Source: Lasiodiplodia sp. COLG20
Taxonomy: Eukaryota; Ascomycota; Dothideomycetes; Botryosphaeriales; Botryosphaeriaceae
Direction: 5' to 3'
Assembly (NCBI GenBank): GCA_009801085.1
Contig: VNWV01000003.1
Location: forward strand, 3,658,001 to 3,722,000
DNA length: 64,000 nt
This document shows positions 1-9,832 of this stretch, one piece after another. The notes under the pieces were generated by a model. The model was not told where the DNA came from. It did not search any database and saw only the letters and a list, made by a program, of their open reading frames with translations. A program made the translations under genes and the position numbers. Position 1 is the stretch's first letter. Each line of letters starts with the position of its first letter.

Positions 1-1242
1 ATTTGGATGAAGAATGTCTGAGACGACAAAAATGGTACCAACAATCTTTCCACACAATCTGAGTATACGCTCGTTTGGATGCTTGTACACCAGCGCTCTG
101 TACTGGCGATGAAGGCAATACTCTCCATCACACAAGGTCGATAGTGGTTGATGCTTGATGCTGACGCTCCAGTCCGGCACCCAGCTTGGCAACTGGAGCG
201 TTCTCGCAACGCGGCCATCAATGGTCCGGAGCAGTCGAAGGGGTTGATATCCGGTCAAAACCATCCTGGCGAGTGCGATGAAGACATGCTCAGGTGCCAT
301 CGAGTAGTCCGGGTCTACACGAGCAGCATACGAGTCTGATTGTAGCTCCATTGCAATTCCAAGCAATGCATACACCTTGTCTCTTGGGTCCGAGGATCTT
401 TGTGACCTGTAAGCTTCAACCAACTCGTACAGATCCTGTGGCCCCCCATGGATTGAGACGGTAGAGGGTACCGAATCTTGATTGCTGGCTGACAATTTCT
501 GCCGTAAGGAATCAATGTTCATAATGACGCGGCAAGAAGCCAAAGCATTCTCCATCTCACCCGAGATGTTCTGATTCCTAGTGCCATGCACATGGTTCGC
601 AGCAGAAACAAGGTCATCCCATGACAGCTCCATGCCACCGGATAGGACTTTGATTGCTTTGGCCACAATGGCCTCCTGTATCACCCAAATCCGCTCAAAC
701 CAAGGCTGATTCAATAATTTGATCCGAGTTGGTAGCGACTCAGCGACATACCTCCGGTGGACCTGGATGGACGTCTCAATGCCAAGGCGAGCACCCGCTT
801 GTTCCGAGAAGGGCATGGGCGTGTATCGAAAATTTCCAAGCCATACCAAAACACAGCGAGCTGAATGGTAGATTTCCTTCATCAACCGGACTTGGTGCCC
901 TCGTTCCACGTGGTCGTCCTGATTTATACAAACAGCGTCTACCCAGAGCGTGTGATGGAAGTATGGTTCGTTCAGCTTGGACGTGCGGATAGAGCGGAGG
1001 GCTTTGTATAGGTTCAACGACACGGCCAGGCTTCTCCCGTTGCAGGTGATTGGCTTGCAGCGTTCCCCACCCCATACGTACGACAGAGCGTCGTAGGCGA
1101 AGAATGAATCCAGAACGGTACAGCGGTCAAGAGTGACGTGGACCAGGTTGCACTCTAGCGGGCTTGAGCTGGACTCCGCTGGCAGTAGTTGGAGGAGGCA
1201 AATTTCTCTACGTTGTAGAGGATCGTAACGGAAGTCTGCCAT
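1..1242 (-). CDS. HET-domain (heterokaryon incompatibility) protein, 3' end beyond window
   Basis: One open frame runs from the ATG at 1242 to base 1 with no stop, giving 414 residues and continuing off the left edge. Translation shows the ordered HET hallmarks: DALSYVWG near residue 53, LWVDAVCINQDDHVERGHQV, LVWLG, then QPWFERIWVIQE, SSDPRDKVYALLGI and LPSWVPDWS. HET proteins trigger programmed death or growth arrest when genetically different hyphae fuse, and some act as NLR-like effector domains. No intron is needed in the visible part. The start fits because the HET domain begins about 45 residues later, as is usual. The C-terminal variable region is only partly visible, so allelic specificity cannot be judged. 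The family call is secure; the biological role is inferred from the family. Confidence 0.92.
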   Translation of the reverse strand, partial: MADFRYDPLQRREICLLQLLPAESSSSPLECNLVHVTLDRCTVLDSFFAYDALSYVWGGERCKPITCNGRSLAVSLNLYKALRSIRTSKLNEPYFHHTLWVDAVCINQDDHVERGHQVRLMKEIYHSARCVLVWLGNFRYTPMPFSEQAGARLGIETSIQVHRRYVAESLPTRIKLLNQPWFERIWVIQEAIVAKAIKVLSGGMELSWDDLVSAANHVHGTRNQNISGEMENALASCRVIMNIDSLRQKLSASNQDSVPSTVSIHGGPQDLYELVEAYRSQRSSDPRDKVYALLGIAMELQSDSYAARVDPDYSMAPEHVFIALARMVLTGYQPLRLLRTIDGRVARTLQLPSWVPDWSVSIKHQPLSTLCDGEYCLHRQYRALVYKHPNERILRLCGKIVGTIFVVSDILHPN

Positions 1243-2779
1243 AGTGATAGATGTCGTAAGAAGGAGTGGAGCGCTGTGGCAGACACGATGCCGTTCGATT
1301 TCCTTCTTTTAGAGTGAGCTGATAGCATAGTTAGACAACGCAACGGAGAGACTGTGCTGGCTTTTGCCACCGCTTAGCGTGGATACACATATTATGTCGT
1401 GTTCAGCCTTGTCAAGGTGACCCCGCTCTGCGGCGTACGTCAGCCTCTGCATCTCCGACGAATGATTGCAACTTGTAAGTGAGGCTTGTGTGCCCTCTCG
1501 CGGCAAAGGCTTTCTTGACGTCTGTGCCGCTAGGCTGGAATGATGAAATGCGGCTTTCGGCACTGATCATGCAAGCCATTGCACATGCCACATTGAGCAG
1601 TGTGATTGGTCGTATTAGCTGAATGTGACCGCCTCGGCTAGTCCCCGCTTCATTCTCACTACCCCATTCCTGCAGTATGTTTTTCGCCTTTAATTTGACG
1701 TATCTACTTGCAGCATTACGTCTCAGTGGAGGGGATTGGAGCCGCCACCGGGGCCTCAGACTAGCATCACCTCCAGGCTGCCGAGATCAAGAAGTCGGTT
1801 GGCCTATCGGGCTACCCTGCACTGCATAGCGTGGTAGTGGCCCGGCATGAATCTCCTCCGGGGGCTTCGCCGGCGCATTTTTTGATGGCTTCCTCTGGAA
1901 GAGACTTTTCGTTGTCGCCCCGCTATGCGCGGGTCTTCACGGAAGAGAAGAACTCGTGACCAGGGTCGACCCACGGCAATGGCTTGGAAATCTCGTGTGA
2001 TGCCCCCTCTCCCCTCTTTTTTTTCCATTTTGGGAAATACGTGCCAGCTCTTCAAGGTGAATGTTTTAGGGTGCGATCCGATTTTGTTCTCGTTGACGTG
2101 CGTTGGGATGCGAAACTGCGAAGTGTCGGGTTTGGGCCGAGTCGGGTGTGGGCATAGGCCTAAATCGATTGACGTAGAGAGTGCGACTGCAGTTGCTTTT
2201 ATAATATCTACGTCTCTGTGGCTGAATGTTGGAAGCAGATTTTGCTCCAGCTGGTCGAATGTTGATACTTGCGATGACGCTGGGCGATTAGTACATAGGG
2301 CGTCTTCCATCCGTTAGCCACGCAGCCGGCTTCTAGCGAAAAGCAATCCGCCAGCCAACAGCAACACATCACCCAATTCGTTAGATATTAGGCTCATTCG
2401 AGCTGCTATCTTTAGAAAATGCCTAAATTTCGCGCCTACGCGCACCGAATGGCGCTATTCTAGTCACTTCTGTACGACGGCGGCAGCACCGTCGCCATCC
2501 TCAACGACCGACTCCGGAAGCAGTGCATGACAAGTCAAGTAAGACACTGCAAAGCGCGACTTACGGCACGGAGCAGGCACGTTAAGGCAAGGCACGGCGG
2601 GTTTAATACCAGGATTACGAACTTCTTCTAAAAAGCAAGCTCGTGGAGGAATGTGTTACAGATATCACGTAGTCATTAGTAGAGGATAAGGACTCCCTGC
2701 CGGGCGACCCTCCCTCTCGCCCGCCACCAACAATATAGAAGCATTTCAAGATCATCACCAACTGCAACAAATTTTAAGT
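1243..2779. other. Intergenic, no supportable gene
   Basis: The stretch upstream of the first HET gene holds only overlapping short frames on both strands, including a 168-codon minus-strand frame at 1804-2310 that looks basic and low in complexity at its C-terminus. I recognise no domain and no plausible splice structure. Confidence 0.5.
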
Positions 2780-3090
2780 TCTCCTGGCACTTCCCTTTCA
2801 TTTTACTTGCGCACGGGGCTTCACCAGTTTTTGCGGAAGCACAGCCGAGCATTGCACTTGGTGTTGAAGGATGTGCATTGACCCCCGCAGCGCACTTGCA
2901 CACCTATCGCGACTTGCCGTTACAAGGCCGTCGCCATTATCGTCGATGCGCTCCGCTACGATTTCACTGTTCCCTTCCAGCCCAAGGAAGGCGACTCCGA
3001 GCCGCACCATTTCCACAATGCCATCACAATCTTCTACGAGACTGGCTCCAAGGAGCCGAACAATGCTTTCCTCCTGCCTTTCATGTGAGG
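2780..3090 (+). pseudogene. Fragment of a GPI ethanolamine-phosphate transferase 3 gene (GPI13/PIG-O type)
   Basis: Bases 2915-3087 translate without a break into the start of the catalytic domain of GPI13/PIG-O: IIVDALRYDFTVPF, then HFHNAITIFYET and NNAFLLPF, ending at TGA 3088-3090. In intact family members the chain continues into a metal-binding ADPPTTT segment; here that is gone. The ~110 bases before it (from about 2798) resemble the preceding membrane helix and linker (an FTxxRGF-like piece, then LVLKD) but only with frame changes and a stop. The intact protein has about 1,000 residues and adds ethanolamine phosphate to GPI anchors in the ER membrane; fewer than 100 residues remain here. 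It is a relic, probably a partial duplicate, because GPI13 is normally essential and should exist elsewhere in the genome (inference). Confidence 0.72.
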
Positions 3091-3394
3091 AGACCGGTGA
3101 TAGCTATAGTGTGCCCGGAATAAGATTGTTCTTGCCGCCGCAGGCTATTGGACGATTGCCTTCCGCCTGCTAGCTACCTGCTCGTCTCAAAGTTTAACAG
3201 GAATAACGTTCTATTATACGAGAGTGGCTTTCTCGTACTACTTTTATCTAAGTTTACAGCTTACCGGCTCGGCGCGCGTTTTAAAGTCTAAACGGCCGGT
3301 TATTCCGCGGATAGCTACGTCTTCAGTATTTAGGCTGGGCACCATCTACTACGTCTTCGTGTAAACATCACATCTTTCTACTCACAACTTCATC
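3091..3394. other. Relic flank and upstream region of the secreted-protein gene
   Basis: Bases 3181-3300 are unusually rich in TA steps and stops in all frames and give no protein similarity. The last 60 bases before the ATG at 3395 are pyrimidine-rich (CATCTTTCTACTC), as is common in fungal 5' leaders. Confidence 0.4.
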
Positions 3395-3796
3395 ATGCGC
3401 CTTGGAGGTTCTCCTCTTTCCTCTCTTATCGTCCTTCTTTTTGGGCTTCTTCATTTCGTCGAGGCTCAAAACTGCATGCAGGCATGGGCTATCTATGAAC
3501 GATACTGGGACCGAGATAAAATCGGAAAACCCGAACTTCAACAATCTTGCGATGGAGTCATGGCTGCGGTCAACTCTGAGCGCATGACGGGAAAGTTTGG
3601 AGAGCCAGTCAAGGAAAACAAACTGGATTGCGGAACCGATCGATCCCGCGCGGCTCCTCTCAATCTACGATGCCAATGCAGACTCAAGTCTTGGCGTTTT
3701 CGCAACTGGGAAAGCTCGAGGAACAACGACGCCGTTGGTTGGAAGTACACGAGCTTTGATCAGTTTGGCTCAGACAAGGTCAAGTGCAATGGCTGA
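3395..3796 (+). CDS. Small secreted cysteine-containing protein, candidate effector
   Basis: A 133-residue uninterrupted frame. It opens with a clear signal peptide: a short basic start, the hydrophobic core SSLIVLLFGLLHF, and a likely cleavage site VEA|QN at about residue 24. The mature chain of about 109 residues has six cysteines (NC near its start, QSC, LDC, RCQC and a final KC), an even number suited to three disulfides. It is rich in Trp/Tyr/Phe and basic residues. I recognise no family. Its neighbours are the GPI13 relic and a HET gene, so it lies in accessory DNA. Size, secretion signal and cysteines fit the general profile of fungal effectors or extracellular antimicrobial proteins, but that role is inference. 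A GTAAGT directly after the stop could be a 3'-UTR donor. Confidence 0.7.
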   Translation: MRLGGSPLSSLIVLLFGLLHFVEAQNCMQAWAIYERYWDRDKIGKPELQQSCDGVMAAVNSERMTGKFGEPVKENKLDCGTDRSRAAPLNLRCQCRLKSWRFRNWESSRNNDAVGWKYTSFDQFGSDKVKCNG

Positions 3797-4067
3797 AACG
3801 TAAGTTATTCCACTTTCATTATAATTGCCAACAAAGCTCACAAAAAATGCCAGCCTACTACGATCGACGGAGAGTACAATTAGTAGGAATAGTGTGTTAC
3901 TGGGGGTACTGGGGTTTACTTTTGTGGGTTTTGTCGCTTGATCTTTTGTTACACGTTGTACCTTAGTCGCTTCATAGATAGCTGCAACGTGGCCACGACA
4001 AACGGCCTCCGCCCTCTGACTGACCGGCTGTTCTGATCGTGCTCTCCATATATTTCATCCCGGATGC

Positions 4068-6636
4068 TCATCTCTCAGTCATAGCCATCGCTTCCGCTTC
4101 ATCCTCATCTCTGACTTTGCCTCTCTTTTTACCCTTGCAAATTCCTTTTAGCGCTCTTCCACAGCGCACTACACCTTCATAAACTTTGTGCTCCCACCTT
4201 CCCAACACCCTTTCAAACCTCACATATCTGCTCCACCATCCTTCCTCTCCGGCCGCGGCATCTCCAGTCCACCCAGGCTCAAATGAAGTCAGCCACATGC
4301 TATACATCTTTGGCAAGATGGCTGACATCCATAAGAAGCCAAGCAACACAGCACCGAAATATAGCAGTATTCCTGCAGCAAGCAGTCCCTTTGCGGTCTC
4401 TGAAAACTCATGGGGTGGGCGCGCCATGATGACGATGAAAGCAACAAGGCACATGAAGCCAAGCATGGCAATTAAAGGGCCGAGAACCATGAAAGAGACG
4501 AATCCTTGCAGCGAGGGACCTCGGTTCAAACGTCGGGGAAGTGGCGGAGTTGAGAGCCGGTCTAGGGGGATATCAGTGGGTTAAATTCAACCAAGTCAAT
4601 TACGTACCATAGTCAACTATTATGGAGTGGCTGGTGGGTATTCGTCGAACGCTGTAAATGGGATAAGAGAAGTTGTCGATTGTGCCGTCATTCTCAGTGA
4701 CTTGTCGAACTTCCAGCGGACAAATGTAAATCAAGCGGAGCTCCGACATTGCCTGATTCTGGGATGAAGTGCTCTGACGGAAGAGGGCACCTCGAGTGAC
4801 GCCCGAAACTTGAGAATTGGATAGCGCCCGCTCGAACATTACAACGTCATCGAGTGTTAGAGCGTTGTTTGCCAAAAAGGTTGGGGTATCTCGGTCGCTG
4901 TCTTGCGGAAGCAACGTGAGCTCGTGCAAACCGTTGTCGAGGATTCTGATGAGACTTTGCGTCTTGACATCAACGCGTCCGCTCAGCAGTAGAGCTTCTA
5001 CGCCCTCCAAACCCAACCTCAATCCATCTTCCCGCACATCCATCACCGGCGAAACACTCAGAGCACTCTTACTCGGCTCAACTGGCACCCACCCATTCCT
5101 CCCGCCTCCATCCCATCTCCTGCCCTTACCGTTCCAAAACAACGACACCGGCAACTTCTCAAAGCTCAGCACCATAGCCAGCATCCGCTCCTCGGTCCTA
5201 GTCCCCCACCCCATCACAGCATCGGCGTTGAAATCCAGCAAATTCGCCACAATAACGTGCAAGTCCTCAGGCATGGTCGTCGAGCGGTGCGCCAACTCAT
5301 TCCACGTATCCACCAGCTGCTTGACGCGCATGCCCGCATCGAGCCCCATGGTAAAGTGGTCGCCCGCATCCAGCCCGCGCGCATCGCGCGCCGCCAGCCC
5401 CGCGCCCGGCAGCGTGCTCACCTTGCCCGACGCCTGGCTGCCGCCGAGTCCGGTGCGCCACGAGCGTGCGGGCGGGTCGCGCCGGTAGCTGCTCTTCCAG
5501 TCTTGGTGCAGGGCGTCCCAGAACGCGTTGTACAGTGCTTGGTAGATGGTCTTCTGGGACGCGGAGCCTGATGGTGGTGGGAAGGAGATTTGCTGTTGCT
5601 GCTGGGGGGACGACGACGACGGCGATTTGGGGCTGCCCGAGCGGAAGTAGCGCGGGCCGTCGAGACACCAGGCGTGGATGGGATCGAGCGCGGCGCCGTC
5701 GGCGAACTGGAAGACGCATTCGCGCGCGAGCACGCCTTCTTGCAGTGTCCAGCTACGGCCCATCCAGGCGCTGCAGACGATGCGCGCGAGGATCTGGCTC
5801 GCCGGTACTGATGCTGTGGTGGTGCACTGCTGCAGTTCGGCATCGAGGACGAGGACCTGCACCGCGGCGGCGTATATCGAGGCCATTTGGTTGATGGCTC
5901 GGGTGCGGAGACGGGCGTCTTCCGGCTTCACGGGAATGCAGAGCGTGTCCATCCAGAACAGCGGCGGCGAACGCTCTGGGTGCAGCCGGAAGCACTGGCG
6001 GTTCCAGTCGATGGACAACGGGCCGATGCTGAATTCGCCGCTTTCCATGTCCCGCGGAATTTGGCGGAGGCAGCGGTCGAGGTAGGTGAGCTGGCATTCT
6101 GGAAGCGCGTTGGCTGATGGGTTGCCCAGGCCGTCGCACCAGACGTGTGACATGGCCGTGTACCGGCTTTGCAGAGTTCGTGGCTCGACTTTCAGGTACA
6201 TGCGTCCCGCTTCTTCTTGTACGGATATGAGGGGGACTCCGCCGTCTTGGATGATCTGGATGAACTGATCGTAGTAGACGCCTATAAACGAACACCCGCA
6301 GTGCTGGGTGGTGTGTTTTGTCTGGTATTGCTGCATGTTGACGTTGTTTGCTATGCAGCGGGGTGCATCTGCACAAGCTGTATGGTCTGTTGCTCGATAT
6401 CCGGCCCGGTCGAGCATACTCAGATAGCTGAGTACATCATCACCATAGGATTCCGTGAGTTGTGTAATCTGGTGACTGCACCACCCTCTGTCCCGGAAAT
6501 TCTTTAGGTAAGGACTCCTGGACGTGGTACAGTCCTGGGTTGCTGATGCATGCGCACTGGAATGGCTTTGTAGGTCGATTTCCATTCGTTCTGTCATGGC
6601 GAAAACAGTTGATGGTTGACCCTGTATCCCCATCAT
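4068..6636 (-). CDS. HET-domain protein with C-terminal two-helix membrane module
   Basis: Two exons, 6636-4608 and 4561-4068, joined by a 46-bp intron (donor GTACGT, acceptor CCCCCTAG), give 840 residues. The last codons before the donor read VDY and the frame continues as DRLSTPPLPRR. The second exon has no usable ATG of its own, which supports splicing. The N-terminal part carries a Cys/His-rich segment (CADAPRC, HTTQHCGC), then the HET signatures SHVWCDGLGN, WMDTLCIPV, INQMASIYAAA and WMGRSWTLQEG. A Ser/Gln-rich low-complexity insert lies around residue 340. The C-terminus holds two hydrophobic helices (FMVLGPLIAMLGFMCLVAF and GILLYFGAVLLGFLWMS), then a Lys/Glu-rich tail. The layout suggests a membrane-tethered HET protein in which the death domain is N-terminal (inference). 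It could be inactive in ways the sequence does not reveal. Confidence 0.87.
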
Positions 6637-6890
6637 ACAAGGATGCGTTGTTGAAGAGTGCTACAGCCTCGTCTGAAAAGTTGTTCTACTCTAAATTTAG
6701 AACTCGGTGGGGGCTATTTTGGCGCGTCCATGCATCGTCATAGGATAGTCCTCTTCAAGCGTGAGAGGGTTCAACAAGCATGCATATACTCAACGCCAAA
6801 TCATCTGATAATATTGTACTAACCCAGCCACTCATGACTACTGAAGTACTCGCAACCCTGCAATCACGCCAACCTATTTGTACTCACTTC

Positions 6891-7535
6891 TCACTCCTCC
6901 CCTCCCACATCCTCCTCCGCCTCCACCTCCACCTTCTCCTTCCCCTTCCACTCTCCACCCGCACCATCACTGCTCCCCTCCCCCACCGACCCCTCCTCCC
7001 CGTCCTCACGCCCGCGCTCGCTCGGCGGCCTCGTCGACATCCTCGACCGCGGCGTGCGCGACCCCACGCTGCTCCCGCCGCCGCTGATGTGCTTGAAGCC
7101 GTTGTGCACGCTGATCTTGACCGCCTTCATCTTCTTCTGGAAGAAGATGCCGACCACCATCAGCAGCAGCGACGGCACCCCGATGCCCAGCCCCAGCCCG
7201 AGGCTGGCGGCTGCGCTGAGCTCGTTGCTGCCGACACTACCGGCAGTAGTAGCTTGGGTGGTGGCAGCGGTGCTGGAGGTGGTGGTGGGGATGCGCGATG
7301 TCGTCCAGGAAGGTGATGCAAGGGACGAGATGGCAGGGAGCATGGAGGACGCGGATGAGTGCGTTGCCGCCGCCGTCTGGTCGTCGGCGGAGACGTTGGT
7401 GGGCGCGATGGACGCGTTGCGGAGGCTAGTCATGATCCAGGCGGGCAGGTCTAGCGTGAATAGGTATTCGCTTTCGTCGCAGCAGGAGCCTGATTGTGCT
7501 GCTTTTTGGCCTGTGGGAAGGAGGTTAACGTTGGC
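6891..7535 (-). CDS. Ser/Thr-rich single-pass membrane protein, 5' part lost in assembly gap
   Basis: The frame is open from the gap edge at 7535 down to the stop at 6891, about 214 residues. It begins inside the protein (GQKAAQSGSCCDESEYLFTL), passes through a long Ser/Thr/Ala-rich stretch with N-glycosylation-type sites (NAS, NVS), then one membrane helix (LGLGLGIGVPSLLLMVVGIFF), then basic KKMKAVK and a Gly/Glu-rich cytoplasmic tail. This is the layout of fungal Mid2/Wsc-like wall-stress sensors and many plasma-membrane glycoproteins, but I see no diagnostic domain. The start and any signal peptide fall in or beyond the run of Ns; the short frame right of the gap does not settle where the gene begins. 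Confidence 0.6.
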   Translation of the reverse strand, partial: ANVNLLPTGQKAAQSGSCCDESEYLFTLDLPAWIMTSLRNASIAPTNVSADDQTAAATHSSASSMLPAISSLASPSWTTSRIPTTTSSTAATTQATTAGSVGSNELSAAASLGLGLGIGVPSLLLMVVGIFFQKKMKAVKISVHNGFKHISGGGSSVGSRTPRSRMSTRPPSERGREDGEEGSVGEGSSDGAGGEWKGKEKVEVEAEEDVGGEE

Positions 7536-7635
7536 NNNNNNNNNNNNNNNNNNNNNNNNNNNNNNNNNNNNNNNNNNNNNNNNNNNNNNNNNNNNNNNNN
7601 NNNNNNNNNNNNNNNNNNNNNNNNNNNNNNNNNNN
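7536..7635. other. Assembly gap (100 Ns)
   Basis: Exactly one hundred N bases. A round number usually marks a scaffold join of unknown true length, so distances across it are not reliable. Confidence 0.97.
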
Positions 7636-7871
7636 ATTACAGCAAGAATCAATGACGTTCCACATAACACAGTAACACAATTAATGTATACTCAGTATTC
7701 ATGTCTATTCTATTTCAAATCAGGCGACAAGGAAAGACAGCAATGAATGCACGTCGAAGAACCCATTCCAGCGCCTTTCCGCCACTTCTCTACTCTAAAG
7801 CAAAATGCCAAACCTTGAGCCCATCCCAGTATCCTCATCCCGCCAACTCGGAAATCACCCCTCCTTCTCTT

Positions 7872-9186
7872 TCAAACATTCGACCTAGGTGTCGACGTCC
7901 CCTTCTTTTCCTCCCCGCCACCACCAGCCTCGACCGTGGACGCCGTCGAAAACGGCCTGCTCTCCATCTCCACCTCGCCCGCCTTACCGCCTCCTCTTCC
8001 ACCCCGACGACCATCACCCACCAAGAACCAGCCCGGATGCACCAGGTTGAACACCGCCACGGCGCACACCATCATGGCGCCATCCAGCACGACGAAGTAG
8101 ACCTCATGCGTGATGAGGTAGCCGTCCCACCCCTCCAACAGCTCGATCGTCCTGTAAATGCTCCGCACGTAGATGAACGCGATCGACGCCGTCGTCGCCA
8201 CGACCAGCACCTTCACCCTCGCACTCAGCGGCGTCACCACTTCCCCACCACGACCAGCCCTCACCGTCCTCTTCAGAAACACGGCGAACAGCGCGCAGAA
8301 GACGGTGATGGCGGCCATCTGAAACACGATGCCGGCGACCATGATGTTGGTGCCCGCCGCCGTGTCGCGCGCCGGCGTGGCCGAGGCGGCGACGGACGCC
8401 ATGCCGCCGCCGACGGCCTGTAGGACGAGCGAGACGACATCGGCGGTGCAGAAGGCGATGAGGTAGGTGCGTGGGGAAAGCGGCGAAGTCGAGGGGCCGG
8501 ACAGCGTGATGAGGCGGCCGAGGATGACGTATAGGGCGGCGGTCCAGAAGGTTGGGGCTGTGGTTTGGTTGATGGTTAGCGTTGAGACCCTTTTTTTTTT
8601 TCTTTCTCTTTGTTCGGTTGTTGTTTTGGTTGGGTGGTAGGGAGGGTCAACGGTTGTGTGGAAGTGGTGGGGATCGTTTGAGGAATGTAGGACAAGTGAT
8701 GGTGTGTGGATGTGAGTTGGTCAGTGTTGGGTCGGACGATGTGATAGCTTCGCTTTCACATTTGAAAGCACGTTGTTTGTAGCATATCCATCTCAACAAG
8801 TGTGTAGGGGGGATCTGAGCATCTTACCGAGGATGAGTGTTGTGATTTGCATCAGGAAAGCGTTGGTGTTGTACGGGCAGTACGCCGACCACAATCGTCC
8901 CGCCCAGCCGATTACCTCCGCTATCGAAGAAAAAGGAGTCCCGTCAGCGTTGTGCAACCCCAGAGAGGGCAGGATTCTTTCTGAAAGACTTACTCAGGCC
9001 ACCAATGGCGAACAAGATAGTCCACCACTGTCTGCTCCATATCGTTTGCCCTAGGTGCAACAGCGAGGAGACACCAAAGATGACAACAAAAGCGATGCCA
9101 GCCCCCTCGGATGGGACGTAGCCATACGAGGTCTTAACACCCGGTATGTATGCTGGGCAGCCTGTTCGCAACGAGACGTTGTCCAT
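7872..9186 (-). CDS. RTA1-family seven-helix membrane protein
   Basis: Three exons (9186-8994, 8920-8828, 8557-7872) give 323 residues. Introns of 73 and 270 bp have GTAAGT/GATAG and GTAAGA/CACAG borders, and the frame is kept throughout. The joined protein shows the RTA1 pattern: an N-terminal GYVPSEGAGIAFVVIFG helix, then TEVIGWAGRLWS, QITTLILAPTFWTAALYVILGRLI, FCTADVVSLVLQAVGGGMAS, YVRSIYRTIELLEGW and a final EVYFVVLDGAMMV helix. A Gly/Ser-rich tail follows. RTA1/Rsb1/Rta-like proteins act in lipid translocation and resistance to sterol-targeting or membrane-active compounds. The substrate cannot be told. A Zn2Cys6 gene lies 646 bp upstream on the same strand. The 270-bp second intron includes a run of A on the coding strand and is longer than usual here. 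Confidence 0.9.
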
Positions 9187-9832
9187 GGCTATGAATAACG
9201 GGAGTGCCGGAAGGTGCGGGAAGTGAGAATAATAATGTATTGCTCTACAGAAGGAGGCCGAGAGACAGTAATGTATGGAGAGAGACAAGATGCGGTCGGG
9301 ACCCGCGGCCTCAAATGGGCTGGAAGGAGGCCATGGTCGTGATGTCTGAGCCCCACTGAGACCTGTACGGAATACGCCATGGACCACTCGTTCGCTCTTT
9401 GTTGCCTGAATCCATACCTCAAAGCGCGAGTGAGAGGCGCAGGCACGACGCGTCTTCAAGCCTTCCGGCCTGGATGTTCGCCCGACGATAGCAGCGAAAC
9501 TCGCGATGATTGCTGCATTGGGACAGCTGGGCGAGACGGCGGGCTCTAGTCGTGCCGACTGCAAAACGGCCTTGGCGGACTAGCGGTGGCTCGGAGCGCA
9601 GCATTCGCAGGCAGAGCGGGAAAGGGCTGAGGCTCGGGCCCGGGGTGGGTGGAGCGGGCCTTTCTGACGCACAGCGGACGCCTTGGCGCTATACCGCATA
9701 CGGCAAAAACGTCGCGAGAGGTGGGCTTAGCCGCCCGCCTCCGAACAATTTGCGGCCCCGGCGCAGGGGCCCCCTCGAGCTGGAGATGGACAAGTCTTGC
9801 ATTCGACGGGCAGTTATATGAGCCAACACTCC
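9187..9832. other. Intergenic, promoter region of the RTA1-family gene
   Basis: This lies between the stop of the Zn2Cys6 gene and the start of the RTA1-family gene. Short shadow frames only. No recognised binding site or RNA gene was seen. Confidence 0.4.

Noticed and set aside
1804..2317. Opposed 168-codon (minus) and 130-codon (plus) frames
   Set aside because: They overlap each other, have no domain, and the minus-strand frame ends in a low-complexity basic stretch. Not enough to call a gene.
4186..4584. 132-codon plus-strand frame
   Set aside because: Shadow of the membrane exon of the second HET gene on the other strand.
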